A stretch of 29,242 bases of DNA from Gemmatimonadota bacterium (GCA_003697105.1 RFFQ01000148.1:1-29242), one strand, 5' to 3'; shown: positions 17,027 through 26,142, counted from the stretch's first letter. A program made the numbers and translations. The notes: generated by a model from the sequence alone, not told the origin.

Positions 17027-17242
17027 TTAATCAAGCGTAAATGGTTCATCAAATATTTTCACATCAAGCAGTTCGTTAAGTGACGGTTTTACCTCACTCA
17101 ATAGGTCTAAATAGGCTTCAAATCGCTTCACAGAGTCAGGATATTCCAAGCGTTGGTCAAGGTTTTGGGGCGCGGTGTGATCCCAGCAAAAATGGAGGTC
17201 GGGTAAATCATCAAGTGGCGTTTTTCTCGGGGATGATGTCAT
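17027..17242 (-). CDS. Small protein of unknown function (71 aa)
   Basis: An acidic 71-residue protein, not recognised, with FCWDHTAPQNLDQRLEYP followed by a predicted helix (SVKRFEAYLDLLSEVKPSLNELL). It starts within the last 32 nt of the nucleotidyltransferase gene with an AGAGCGG ribosome site, so the pair is translationally coupled; its stop lies 13 nt before the next start. Helical small proteins often accompany nucleotidyltransferases of this kind as partners, but no antitoxin family can be named. It has one His and one Cys only. Confidence 0.6.
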   Translation of the reverse strand: MTSSPRKTPLDDLPDLHFCWDHTAPQNLDQRLEYPDSVKRFEAYLDLLSEVKPSLNELLDVKIFDEPFTLD

Positions 17243-17747
17243 GATAAAACCGCTCTAAGTCATATTTTTTCAGATAGTTACGAACCGTTTGAGGCGAAAT
17301 ATGCGTCAATTCTATTACTTTTTTGATGTCAGCCAGTTCCTTGAAAGTTCGTTCTGGGTCGTTGCGAATCGCAAATAATTTCAGTGCCATTAAATGTGTG
17401 GGAGAGACAACCCGCGCCGGGACATCGTCAAAAAAGGTCACGAGGCGCGTTTCGTTAAAAATATGGTCGCCGGTTGGTGAATCCACATAAATCAGGTCCA
17501 CCCGAATCCGGTCATTCCAGTGGAAATGATTGGAAAATCCCGCGGATTGGTGAAGCGTTTCAAATCCTTGTGCCTCTAAAAATGCCTGAATTGCTGGCTG
17601 GTAAGCCTCGCGGGTGATAAAATCAAGGTCACGCGTGGTTCGGGTATAGCCGTAGGCATGAAGCGCGAACGCCCCCACAATGGCGTAATCCATGTGGTGG
17701 TCCGCAAAAAACCGGAGCAGGGTCAAAAACCACGGTTTTAGGGTCAT
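17211..17747 (-). CDS. Nucleotidyltransferase-fold protein (DUF6036/AbiEii-like)
   Basis: Cytosolic 178-residue protein with the DNA polymerase beta-type nucleotidyltransferase core: VGAFALHAYGYTRTTRDLDF carries the G...DxD catalytic pattern (Asp40, Asp42), and VDLIYV gives the third carboxylate (Asp84). A later segment, LMALKLFAIRNDPERTFKELADI, is the helical part common to stand-alone nucleotidyltransferases of the DUF6036/AbiEii-like families, which include toxins of type IV systems. All three acidic residues are kept, so it may be active; the acceptor is unknown. The ATG overlaps the stop of the upstream cyclase gene (ATGA), and two small genes follow with overlap or 13 nt. The function could be tRNA or protein modification, small-molecule resistance or a toxin; not decided. 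Confidence 0.8.
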   Translation of the reverse strand: MTLKPWFLTLLRFFADHHMDYAIVGAFALHAYGYTRTTRDLDFITREAYQPAIQAFLEAQGFETLHQSAGFSNHFHWNDRIRVDLIYVDSPTGDHIFNETRLVTFFDDVPARVVSPTHLMALKLFAIRNDPERTFKELADIKKVIELTHISPQTVRNYLKKYDLERFYHDIIPEKNAT

Positions 17748-20149
17748 TCTTTGAAGTCAACCAACTGATAAATATTGAATTTTCCTTCTTTTCCTCGGAT
17801 AATTTGAGGCGGAAGCGGTTCAACAATGAGACGTTCTGCCAGAGGCAGGTAGGTGGATTCGCTAATCAAGATTTGGCGAGGTTTTGCCAATTCTTCTAAT
17901 CGCGCGGCAAAGTTGACCCCATCCCCGATGACGGTATAGTCCATTTTGCGAGCGGAGCCTACATTTCCGACAACCACCTCACCGGTATTGATACCAATGG
18001 CAATATCAACAAAACCGGGCAACCCTAGTTTTTCTTTCCAAGTGTTCCGCAAATTCTGAAAGCGTGTCCGCATTTCCAAAGCAGTTCGGAGTGCCCGTTC
18101 AATATCATCTTCATAACTGACCGGAGCACCAAAAATCGCCATAATACAATCCCCAATGAATTTATCAATGGTCCCCCGTTGTTCGATGATAATATGGGTC
18201 ATCTCGGTAAAAAAATCATTCAGTAGAGAGACCACCGTTTCCGCCGGAACGCGCTCGGAGAATGCCGTAAAACTTCGCAAATCGGCAAAGAGCGTGGTGA
18301 TCATCCGGCGAGCACCGCCGAGTGTCAATTTTTCAGGATTTTCTAAAATTTCCCGCGCCACCTCATGCGAGACATAACTCCGCAGAATTTCCGTCACCTT
18401 CTCTTTTTCCATTTTCTGCCGGCGGATTTCCTGCGACTTCTGCTGGTCCATAATCTTAAAATGCGTAATATCCTGCATCACCGCGACCCGTCCGATGGTT
18501 TCTTCCAACAACCCTTTCACCGGGGAAAGGCTGGCGTAATAGGTCACCTCATCACCATTTTCTTGAAGCGAAATTTCACCGGTAAGCGGGGCATCTCGCT
18601 CAATAGCCACCTCAAATAATTTTTTTAATTTTGGATTCGGGATGGCATCCCCGACGTACCGGTTGTGTACGTGCGCCGCCGAGACCCCAAACGCTTGTTC
18701 TGCGGCAGGATTGATAATGGTGATGTTGCCGCGATGGTCCGTGACCATGATGAGGTCACTGGTACTTTGCAGGATCGCTTCTACCTTGCCTTTTTCCGTC
18801 TGAATTTCTTCAAAAAGAATGGCATTTTCCAAAGCGATAGAAATTTGATTCGCCAGCAATTGAACATTCCCAAAATCCTCTTCATTAAACATACCGGGTT
18901 CATGGTCTTCTAATATAAACAATGCCAGTAACTTATCTTTGGACTCTAGTGGCATTGCCAGTAGGGAACGCGTGGGAGAATCTTTAAAAAAGGGGAATAA
19001 TTCCGCATCCGTGTGGGCATCCGCCACAAGGAAAGGACGCCGTTTTTTCACCAACCAGCGGGCAAAAACGGGGTCAAGTGGTATCTGGAGGGATTCCGGG
19101 TAGCCCCTTGCGGCATGAGCGCTGATCTCCCATGTTTCCGGCGAGCTAAACTTCAGGGCATAGATTCCACATGCGGTACATTCTACAATCCAGTTTATCT
19201 GGGCAATAATAGCTTGTAGAATTTGTTCGGGGTCAAACATGCCGTTGACCGATTTGCTGACGGCATTGATAATCGATAATTTACCCGCTTGGTCGAGGGC
19301 TTCTTTATACAGTTGGGCATTTTCCACCGCAATGGCGGCTTGATCGGCATGGGTTTGAATCATCACCAAGTCGTCGTTAGAAAACGTACACGTTTCTGCC
19401 GTACTGTGAAGGGTCAAAACGCCGATGGTTTTTTGCATAAATAGCAACGGTACGGCAACAAACGCCGTATAGGGCAACCTGACGGGTAGCGGTGAAGGAG
19501 TAGCGGCACAGATTTGGAGCAGTTGCTGGTTTTGCAACACATAGGGAAGAACCACATCACGAATTTGCGCTTCGGCATCCGCATGAGAATTGTAAGCCGC
19601 TTGAAGGGTAAATTTTTGTTGATTGCGGCGAGTCCGGAGGAAAAGCGCCGCCCCAGTTGCGGGCGTAATCTGGATCAATTTATCCAGAATTATGGTCAAG
19701 ATATGATCCAGATCGAGCGATGCCGTTAATTCTTTGCTGATTTCCCGCATCTGCCGGTTTTGCAAACTCAAAACACGGTGTTCCAAGGCGCGGCGGACAT
19801 GCTCTAAAAAATCATTCAAATTGGGGAGCGGTTTTTGTAGATAATCATAAGCTCCTTTTTTCAACGCCGTGACCGCGGTATCAATGGAGGCAAATGCCGT
19901 CATCACAATCACTTCCATGTCTGGGTAACGCGCTTTCACGTTCTCCAGCAAGGCAAGCCCATCCATGCCCGGCATTTTAATATCGGTAATCATCAAATCG
20001 AATGAAAGCGCTTGCAACACGTCCAGCGCCTCCTCCGCGCTATTCACGGATTGCGCTAGATAATTCGGTTGCATATTCAGAGCTTCTTCCAGTGCCAGAG
20101 CCAGCGTTACTTCATCATCAACCACTAAAATTCGGGCAGCTTTGCTCAC
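17744..20149 (-). CDS. Receiver-GAF-GAF-PAS class III adenylate/guanylate cyclase
   Basis: Soluble cyclase of 801 residues. Receiver domain about 6-120 with phospho-Asp56 (DLMITDIKMPGMDG), Thr in VMTAFAS and Lys in LQKPL; two GAF domains (about 140-280 and 305-445); PAS (about 455-565); a helical signalling segment; and the class III catalytic domain (about 605-785). The metal Asp residues are present (FADLRSF, D623; IGDCIMAIFG, D667), with DKFIGD and VIGDGVNFAARLE, so it should be active, most likely making cAMP. The GTG at 20149 is chosen: GGGG lies 8 nt upstream, and the alternative codon at 20209 lies inside the promoter at 20198-20226. A histidine kinase must phosphorylate the receiver; the hybrid kinase at 11753 is one candidate. 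Its stop overlaps the nucleotidyltransferase start. Confidence 0.92.
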   Translation of the reverse strand: MSKAARILVVDDEVTLALALEEALNMQPNYLAQSVNSAEEALDVLQALSFDLMITDIKMPGMDGLALLENVKARYPDMEVIVMTAFASIDTAVTALKKGAYDYLQKPLPNLNDFLEHVRRALEHRVLSLQNRQMREISKELTASLDLDHILTIILDKLIQITPATGAALFLRTRRNQQKFTLQAAYNSHADAEAQIRDVVLPYVLQNQQLLQICAATPSPLPVRLPYTAFVAVPLLFMQKTIGVLTLHSTAETCTFSNDDLVMIQTHADQAAIAVENAQLYKEALDQAGKLSIINAVSKSVNGMFDPEQILQAIIAQINWIVECTACGIYALKFSSPETWEISAHAARGYPESLQIPLDPVFARWLVKKRRPFLVADAHTDAELFPFFKDSPTRSLLAMPLESKDKLLALFILEDHEPGMFNEEDFGNVQLLANQISIALENAILFEEIQTEKGKVEAILQSTSDLIMVTDHRGNITIINPAAEQAFGVSAAHVHNRYVGDAIPNPKLKKLFEVAIERDAPLTGEISLQENGDEVTYYASLSPVKGLLEETIGRVAVMQDITHFKIMDQQKSQEIRRQKMEKEKVTEILRSYVSHEVAREILENPEKLTLGGARRMITTLFADLRSFTAFSERVPAETVVSLLNDFFTEMTHIIIEQRGTIDKFIGDCIMAIFGAPVSYEDDIERALRTALEMRTRFQNLRNTWKEKLGLPGFVDIAIGINTGEVVVGNVGSARKMDYTVIGDGVNFAARLEELAKPRQILISESTYLPLAERLIVEPLPPQIIRGKEGKFNIYQLVDFKE

Positions 20150-20197
20150 GCGATCATCCCCAATCAGTTTTATCAAAATCACATTGCGATGTCGGAT

Positions 20198-20226
20198 AGT
20201 GTAACACATCTGAAAATGAAAGTCAA
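20198..20226 (-). promoter_or_regulatory. sigma70-like promoter of the cyclase/nucleotidyltransferase operon
   Basis: On the minus strand TTGACT (20221-20226), a 17-nt spacer and TACACT (20198-20203). The start site near 20191 leaves about 42 nt before the GTG start at 20149 and rules out translation from 20209. Confidence 0.75.
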
Positions 20227-20290
20227 TTTATTTTCGGGTCAAATCTCCTTGCAGGCACGGGTGGCACCGGATCAGCCGTTGACAAAACGC

Positions 20291-20319
20291 TTGACTTTCC
20301 AAAATACGTTCGCTATACT
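20291..20319 (+). promoter_or_regulatory. sigma70-like promoter of the PP2C phosphatase
   Basis: TTGACT at 20291-20296, a 17-nt spacer and TATACT at 20314-20319, about 60 nt before the gene. A second TTGACA stands at 20279-20284 but at poorer spacing. It is divergent from the cyclase promoter, 65 nt apart. Confidence 0.75.
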
Positions 20320-20378
20320 GGTTTCCCCGTTCTAAATATAGCAATATACTTTGCTGACACTAATGCAAGTTTTTATTT

Positions 20379-21428
20379 ATGAATGAGTTACGCAATAAGC
20401 TACTACGCTACCTTCGCCCGCTGATACTCCCTCAAGCGTATCCGGATCGGATGACAACTTTGCAGCACAATTTGCACAATCTCGCCCAATGGAGCATCAC
20501 CTTGGGTCTGGTGATGGCGTGCCTTCTTTTTTTGACAAATCCCCATCCCTCCAAAATATATTTGAGCCTCGGCGGCGCATCATTTTTGCTAATTTTATGG
20601 GGATTGGTCACATCCAACACGGTTATCTCCCGGGTGCTTTCTGCAGTGGATCGCGTCGATCAGGAATTGGATGTCGCTCGCCAGATTCAGTTAAAACTCC
20701 TACCGGCACATATCCCCCAATCCCCATTTTTTGATATTGCGGCATTTTATTACCCCGCACAAGAAGTTGGCGGTGACTTTTTTGACTTTTTACCCCTTAA
20801 CGATCATCAACTTGCTGTGGTTATTGGCGATGTATCCGGCAAGGGAATCTCCGCTGCCCTGCATATGGCGCAAATCCGGGGGATGCTGGGAGTAACGGCT
20901 TCGGTGTACCCGGATCCGAAACATTTTCTGAATGTGATCCACAATGCACTGTGCGCTTCATTGGATAAAAACCGGTTTGTGACACTCTTGTATGGAATTC
21001 TGGATTTTCAAGCGGGAACGTTTTCGTTTATGCGGGCGGGACATGAAGGGTTGATTTACGTCTCCCAATCGGAAGGTACGGTGAAGACATCCGATGTGTT
21101 GCGCCCACCGGGCATGTGCCTCAGTGCCGTCAATCGCGATGTGTTTGATTCCGCGTTAGAGGAATGGTCATTTGAAATCCATGGGGGTGATATGCTGGTT
21201 TTTTATACCGATGGAGTGTCTGAAGCGATGAATCCCCTCAAAGAGGGTTTTGGAGAAGACCGCATTCTGGAAGTCGTGACTCAACATGCCCAACGCTCTG
21301 CCGCCGGAATAGCAAACGCCTTACTCGATGCACTACATGATTTTGTAGGCACAGCGGCTCAGCATGATGATACCACATTAATTGTGATCAAATTTAAAGA
21401 AATGAGTGAGTTAGCCGCCGATAAATAA
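20379..21428 (+). CDS. Membrane-anchored SpoIIE/RsbU-type PP2C phosphatase
   Basis: A 349-residue protein with two N-terminal membrane helices (about 36-53 and 59-78), a short helical linker (LDVARQIQLKLLP, the usual lead-in to RsbU-like domains) and a SpoIIE-type Ser/Thr phosphatase domain. The metal-binding acidic motifs are present: EVGGDFFDF, VIGDVSGKGISAAL, FYTDGVSEAM and HDDTTLIVIK. Family members dephosphorylate anti-sigma antagonist proteins (STAS) in partner-switching cascades. No STAS protein or anti-sigma kinase is seen nearby. The ribosome site is weak, but the start fits the promoter at 20291-20319. It converges with the BatC-like gene, with a 25-nt gap. Confidence 0.92.
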   Translation: MNELRNKLLRYLRPLILPQAYPDRMTTLQHNLHNLAQWSITLGLVMACLLFLTNPHPSKIYLSLGGASFLLILWGLVTSNTVISRVLSAVDRVDQELDVARQIQLKLLPAHIPQSPFFDIAAFYYPAQEVGGDFFDFLPLNDHQLAVVIGDVSGKGISAALHMAQIRGMLGVTASVYPDPKHFLNVIHNALCASLDKNRFVTLLYGILDFQAGTFSFMRAGHEGLIYVSQSEGTVKTSDVLRPPGMCLSAVNRDVFDSALEEWSFEIHGGDMLVFYTDGVSEAMNPLKEGFGEDRILEVVTQHAQRSAAGIANALLDALHDFVGTAAQHDDTTLIVIKFKEMSELAADK

Positions 21429-21453
21429 GGTATCAACCGGATTTTAGCTCATT

Positions 21454-22242
21454 CTACCAATCTTGCTCGGGGACGGGTCGCTCTTCGAGGGGCACGCGCC
21501 GTAATTTTTGCTGTGTCGCTTCTTCACTTTCTTGTAACGCCTGTAACAACCGCATTGCATCTTCCTTACTCATGCCTTCCTTTTCATCACCCGCTTGAGC
21601 TTGTTGTTGTTCCTCACCTGTTTCGGATGAGCCCGGTTGCGATTCATTTTGGTGTTGCTCTTGATTTTCACCCGTCTCGGGTTGGGATTGCGCCTGTTGC
21701 TGTTGCTGTTCCCCTTTTTCTTGATCCGTATTTGGCGATGGCTCTTGTTCAGGGTTTTGCTGCTGTTCATCCTGATTCTGCGGGTCTTGTTGATTCTGTG
21801 ATTGGGACTGCTGATTTTCTAGCATCTTTTTCACCACTTCATAATTATATTTGGCATCCATATCGGTCGGGTCATACCGGAGTGCCTGCTTGTACGCCCC
21901 TAATGCCTCAGGGAGCTTGCCCGCTTTGACCAACGCATTCCCCAAGTTATAAAAGCTTTTGGCTTTCAGCGTCGAGTCTGCCAGAGCCGTCGCCGCACTA
22001 TAATATTGCATCGCCGGCTCAAATTGATTCTGTTGGAAGAGAGCGTTCCCCAAATTAAAGTTGACCTCTGGAAGATTCGGGTCTTCTTCTAACATCCGTT
22101 CGTACTGTTCTTGAGCCGCGTCATAATTGCCCGCTTGGTAAGCCTTATTTGCCTGATTATTTCGATATGCCGGTGTGTGGGTAAAACTGGAACAGACCAG
22201 AACAAGCCAAACCGAAACCATAAAAAATGAAAGATACCGCAT
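21454..22242 (-). CDS. BatC-like TPR protein with Gln/Glu-rich tail
   Basis: Exported or membrane-anchored protein of 262 residues: hydrophobic N-terminus (to about 20), three to four TPR repeats (about 28-135, e.g. KAYQAGNYDAAQEQYERML and YNLGNALVKAGKLPEAL), a low-complexity Gln/Glu/Asn region (about 142-215) and a charged C-terminus. The combination matches BatC/BatE-type TPR proteins encoded beside MoxR and VWA proteins in the Bacteroides aerotolerance cluster. None of those partners is found here. Cys17 lies at the end of the hydrophobic stretch (LVLVC), but the lipobox is poor. GAGAGGG precedes the ATG. It has its own promoter with a 21-bp palindrome over its -10 region, so is probably regulated. 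Confidence 0.8.
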   Translation of the reverse strand: MRYLSFFMVSVWLVLVCSSFTHTPAYRNNQANKAYQAGNYDAAQEQYERMLEEDPNLPEVNFNLGNALFQQNQFEPAMQYYSAATALADSTLKAKSFYNLGNALVKAGKLPEALGAYKQALRYDPTDMDAKYNYEVVKKMLENQQSQSQNQQDPQNQDEQQQNPEQEPSPNTDQEKGEQQQQQAQSQPETGENQEQHQNESQPGSSETGEEQQQAQAGDEKEGMSKEDAMRLLQALQESEEATQQKLRRVPLEERPVPEQDW

Positions 22243-22272
22243 GAGAACCCTCTCATTGTGAAGAGAAAATCA

Positions 22273-22293
22273 ATCTTTTGGAATCCAAAAGAT
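22273..22293. promoter_or_regulatory. Perfect 21-bp palindrome, candidate operator
   Basis: ATCTTTTGG at 22273-22281, 3 nt (AAT), then the exact complement CCAAAAGAT at 22285-22293. It overlaps the predicted -10 box and start site of the BatC-like gene. There is no T-run after it on the minus strand, so it is more likely a repressor binding site than a terminator. No known regulator motif was recognised. Confidence 0.55.
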
Positions 22294-22318
22294 AAAAATC
22301 AGGTAGAATTTTTGTCAA
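22289..22318 (-). promoter_or_regulatory. Candidate promoter of the BatC-like gene
   Basis: On the minus strand TTGACA (22313-22318), an 18-nt spacer and TATCTT (22289-22294). The start site would lie within the palindrome at 22273-22293, about 40 nt before the ATG. Confidence 0.6.
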
Positions 22319-22461
22319 CCATTTTTTGCGGGGTCGCCGGGCGGTGTATCCAAGCGAAACATACCCAGATACATCATGTAGGGGATGGAAACATAAAAAT
22401 TCAACGCACGGAAAACCTATTTAGCGGGAATGTACAACATAACCCCTTATTTAATAGCACT

Positions 22462-22488
22462 TTAGCACTCTTAAATGCCGAGTGCTAA
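22462..22488 (+). promoter_or_regulatory. CIRCE operator (HrcA binding site) of groESL
   Basis: A perfect CIRCE inverted repeat, TTAGCACTC at 22462-22470, 9 nt, then GAGTGCTAA at 22480-22488, lying 123 nt upstream of groES. CIRCE is bound by the heat-shock repressor HrcA, so groESL here is expected to be under HrcA control. No hrcA gene is in the window. Confidence 0.95.
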
Positions 22489-22611
22489 CATCTGGCACAT
22501 GGCTTGCCTATAGCTGCGGGCGTAACATCATTTCGATATCGAATACGTGTTTTTTGTGAATCAAACCCTTTAATATGTTCCACTTTTTTAGATGATCGGA
22601 GGTACTACACA

Positions 22612-22899
22612 ATGGCAGTACGACCTTTAGGTGATCGCATCTTAGTTCAGCGAATCGAAGAAGCTGAAACCGTCAAAGGCGGGATCATCATTCCTGACAC
22701 AGCGAAAGAAAAACCACAACAAGGTAAAGTGGTTGCTGTCGGTAGCGGTAAGGTCAATGAAAAGGGCGAGCGCATGGCGCTGGAAGTCAAAGTTGATGAC
22801 CGCGTGTTGTTTGGTAAATACGCCGGCACAGAAGTCAAAATTGACGGCGAAGAATACCTGATTATGCGTGAAGATGATGTGTTAGGGATTATCGATTAA
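22612..22899 (+). CDS. groES: Co-chaperonin GroES
   Basis: Cytosolic 95-residue heptameric lid of the GroEL chaperonin. It begins [18 protein letters not shown], has the mobile-loop region [22 protein letters not shown] and ends [16 protein letters not shown], all standard for GroES. The ATG at 22612 has GGAGGT upstream and gives the usual length; a longer frame reaching 22504 adds unrelated residues. It is followed by groEL after 88 nt, and both are under the CIRCE element. Confidence 0.98.
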   Translation: MAVRPLGDRILVQRIEEAETVKGGIIIPDTAKEKPQQGKVVAVGSGKVNEKGERMALEVKVDDRVLFGKYAGTEVKIDGEEYLIMREDDVLGIID

Positions 22900-22969
22900 A
22901 CCTGCTTCACTTCATGCAACGATAGAAAACGAACCAGAGCATAAAAACATTCTCTATTAAAAACCATAA

Positions 22970-24631
<1,662 letters not shown>

Positions 24632-24662
24632 AAATCAAGCCGCTCATCGGCTATACCAATGG

Positions 24663-24699
24663 ACGGGAGATTCTCTGGAATTGAGAATCTCCCGTTTTT
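24663..24699 (+). terminator. Intrinsic terminator of groESL
   Basis: A perfect 13-bp stem (ACGGGAGATTCTC at 24663-24675 with its complement at 24683-24695, 7-nt loop) is followed by a run of five T. It lies 32 nt after the groEL stop codon. Confidence 0.93.
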
Positions 24700-24821
24700 C
24701 ATTGCAAAATACCACCCACCAATATCCAATCCGCAGATAATATACCCCACGAAAACAAACGATAAACTACTAATAATAAAAATATTATGCATATATAAAA
24801 CTGACCTTTATACATTGGTAA

Positions 24822-24849
24822 GTATTTTGCGCTATGATTCGCAAAATAC
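24822..24849. promoter_or_regulatory. 10-bp inverted repeat, candidate operator
   Basis: GTATTTTGCG at 24822-24831 and its exact complement CGCAAAATAC at 24840-24849 with an 8-nt centre (CTATGATT, containing a -10-like TATGAT). A further GCAAAATACC copy occurs at 24704-24713. It lies about 40 nt before the TPR-like gene at 24891, in an AT-rich stretch, and may be a regulator site. No matching -35 was found. Confidence 0.45.
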
Positions 24850-24890
24850 CCCATACGGGTAAAAGGTAGTTTTGGTAAAGGGGGAATGCA

Positions 24891-25973
24891 ATGAGCCACT
24901 CAATGGAACAACTTCGATTACACGCCCGTAACGTACTCATGGAAGTCGTACGGGTTTATTATGAAGACTTTGCCTATGGTGTCGTTACCAATCGTTGGAA
25001 CGCAGAAGTTCGGGAGGCCATTCGGCAAGGGCGATTACTCTTTTTGCAAGATGTCAAACCCGAACATCGTTCAGAAGCAGAAGCGGTGTACGATCATGTC
25101 CTCGAGCAGATCGTGGCAGAATATGTTGCGAACCCTGACCTGATCTACATTGATGCCGAATCCCGTTTGAGTGAATTGGAAAACCCCCCAGAATTTGATA
25201 ACGAAACCTTGCAGAAAGAAAAAGATGAAGCCCGCCGTCTGGCCGATCTGCTGGTTCAAGACCTAGAAATGTTTAAAGGTACTATCGAAAAAGGGATTCA
25301 GGAAGGGAACTTACAGCAACAGATGGGGAAACGCTTTGTGAGTTTGCACAGCTATTACCTCAGCCGGGTGAATGCCGCCCTTGTGAACAAAGAACACTAC
25401 TTTGAACAGGCACTTGCCCGGTTAGTGCGTAAAATTGCAGATCAAATCGGAGTAGACCCGCAATCCGATGACTATTTGCAAAGGATTATAGCGGGTGATT
25501 TAACAGGCTCCGAAGCCGCGAGTATCGCCCTCGAAGCAGATAAATTAAGCAGGGATATTTCTGACCCTTACCAGCAGGTGATCGAACAAATCGACCCCGA
25601 AGCCGATCCGCAAATGTTATATGATATTGCTCTGGCATACATGGACTTACGAGAGTATGATCTGGCATTACGAATTTTTGAACTTTACAACAAACGAGAT
25701 GCTTATCGAAAGCTCCGTAGTAGCGAACCCATAGCGTACTGTTATGCCCATCAAGGAGATATTTTGCGGGCAATTAATTACTTAACGGATGTGATGTCGC
25801 TGGGTTTCGGTGATGATGATTATCTAGGAGTATATTACTTACTAGGCTATTTTTACGAGCGAATTGGCAAAATTAATGATGCGATCGCTGCATATTACCA
25901 TGTGTACCGCTTAGTACCAGCTTTTCGGGATGTGCCGGTTCGGTTAGAACGGTTGGGTGAGTCGTTAACATAG
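24891..25973 (+). CDS. TPR-like protein of unknown function
   Basis: Soluble 360-residue protein, not recognised as a named family. The N-terminal two thirds are mainly helical with many charged residues (a coiled-coil-like part near 105-150: NETLQKEKDEARRLADLL). The C-terminal part from about 235 holds TPR-like repeats (LYDIALAYMDLREYDLALRIF, PIAYCYAHQGDILRAINYL, YYLLGYFYERIGKINDAIAAYY). No signal peptide or membrane segment is seen. GGGGGA precedes the ATG at 6 nt. It has its own region upstream with an inverted repeat, and a strong bidirectional terminator downstream, so is a single-gene unit. A scaffold or assembly role is possible, as for other TPR proteins, but nothing fixes it. Confidence 0.75.
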   Translation: MSHSMEQLRLHARNVLMEVVRVYYEDFAYGVVTNRWNAEVREAIRQGRLLFLQDVKPEHRSEAEAVYDHVLEQIVAEYVANPDLIYIDAESRLSELENPPEFDNETLQKEKDEARRLADLLVQDLEMFKGTIEKGIQEGNLQQQMGKRFVSLHSYYLSRVNAALVNKEHYFEQALARLVRKIADQIGVDPQSDDYLQRIIAGDLTGSEAASIALEADKLSRDISDPYQQVIEQIDPEADPQMLYDIALAYMDLREYDLALRIFELYNKRDAYRKLRSSEPIAYCYAHQGDILRAINYLTDVMSLGFGDDDYLGVYYLLGYFYERIGKINDAIAAYYHVYRLVPAFRDVPVRLERLGESLT

Positions 25974-26001
25974 CATATTGCCAGACCTCTACCAAATTAA
26001 A

Positions 26002-26041
26002 AACCCGTAGCCCAAAATCAAATGGCTACGGGTTATTTTTT
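26002..26041. terminator. Bidirectional intrinsic terminator
   Basis: A perfect 11-bp stem (AACCCGTAGCC at 26002-26012, complement at 26024-26034) is followed by ATTTTTT on the plus strand. On the minus strand the same stem ends in TTTTTAA. It serves the TPR-like gene on one side and the tRNA gene on the other. Confidence 0.9.
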
Positions 26042-26048
26042 GGCTTCA

Positions 26049-26124
26049 TGGAGCGAGCGACGGGATTCGAACCCGCGACCCTCAGCTTGGGAAGCTGATG
26101 CTCTACCAACTGAGCTACGCTCGC
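26049..26124 (-). tRNA. tRNA-Gly (anticodon CCC)
   Basis: On the minus strand the 76-nt sequence folds as a tRNA: acceptor GCGAGCG paired with CGCTCGC, D arm GCTC...GAGC with AGTTGGTA loop, anticodon arm TCAGC-TTCCCAA-GCTGA, variable GGGTC, T arm GCGGG-TTCGAAT-CCCGT, discriminator T and an encoded CCA end. Loop position 34-36 reads CCC, which decodes GGG (glycine). It has its own promoter at 26143-26171 and the terminator at 26002-26041. Confidence 0.96.
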
Positions 26125-26142
26125 TTATTTATCTGGAGGCGT

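Larger units (their letters stand above)
22243..22611. other. Divergent regulatory region between batC-like gene and groES
   Basis: This 369-nt stretch has no credible gene. It holds a promoter and a perfect palindrome for the BatC-like gene (22273-22318, minus) and the CIRCE operator for groES (22462-22488, plus). Between them (22320-22440) I see nothing recognisable. The groES -35 and -10 boxes are not clear; a TTTAAT near 22450 just upstream of CIRCE is a possible -10. Confidence 0.6.

Noticed and set aside
16834-20149. Idea that the cyclase plus nucleotidyltransferase operon is a Pycsar- or CBASS-type antiphage system
   Set aside because: The cyclase is a large sensor protein with REC, GAF and PAS domains, the nucleotidyltransferase lacks CD-NTase features, and no effector of the membrane, nuclease or TIR kind is present.
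20150-20209. Longer N-terminus for the receiver-GAF-cyclase starting at 20209
   Set aside because: The codon lies within the spacer of a very good promoter (20198-20226), upstream of the expected transcript start, and has no ribosome site.
21570-21770. Low-complexity 66-residue frame antisense-frame to the Gln-rich tail
   Set aside because: Asn/Arg/Lys-rich reading of the CAG/CAA repeats in another frame of the BatC-like gene.
22258-22488. 76-residue frame between the BatC-like gene and groES
   Set aside because: It runs through a palindromic operator, the minus-strand promoter and the CIRCE element, and has no ribosome site.
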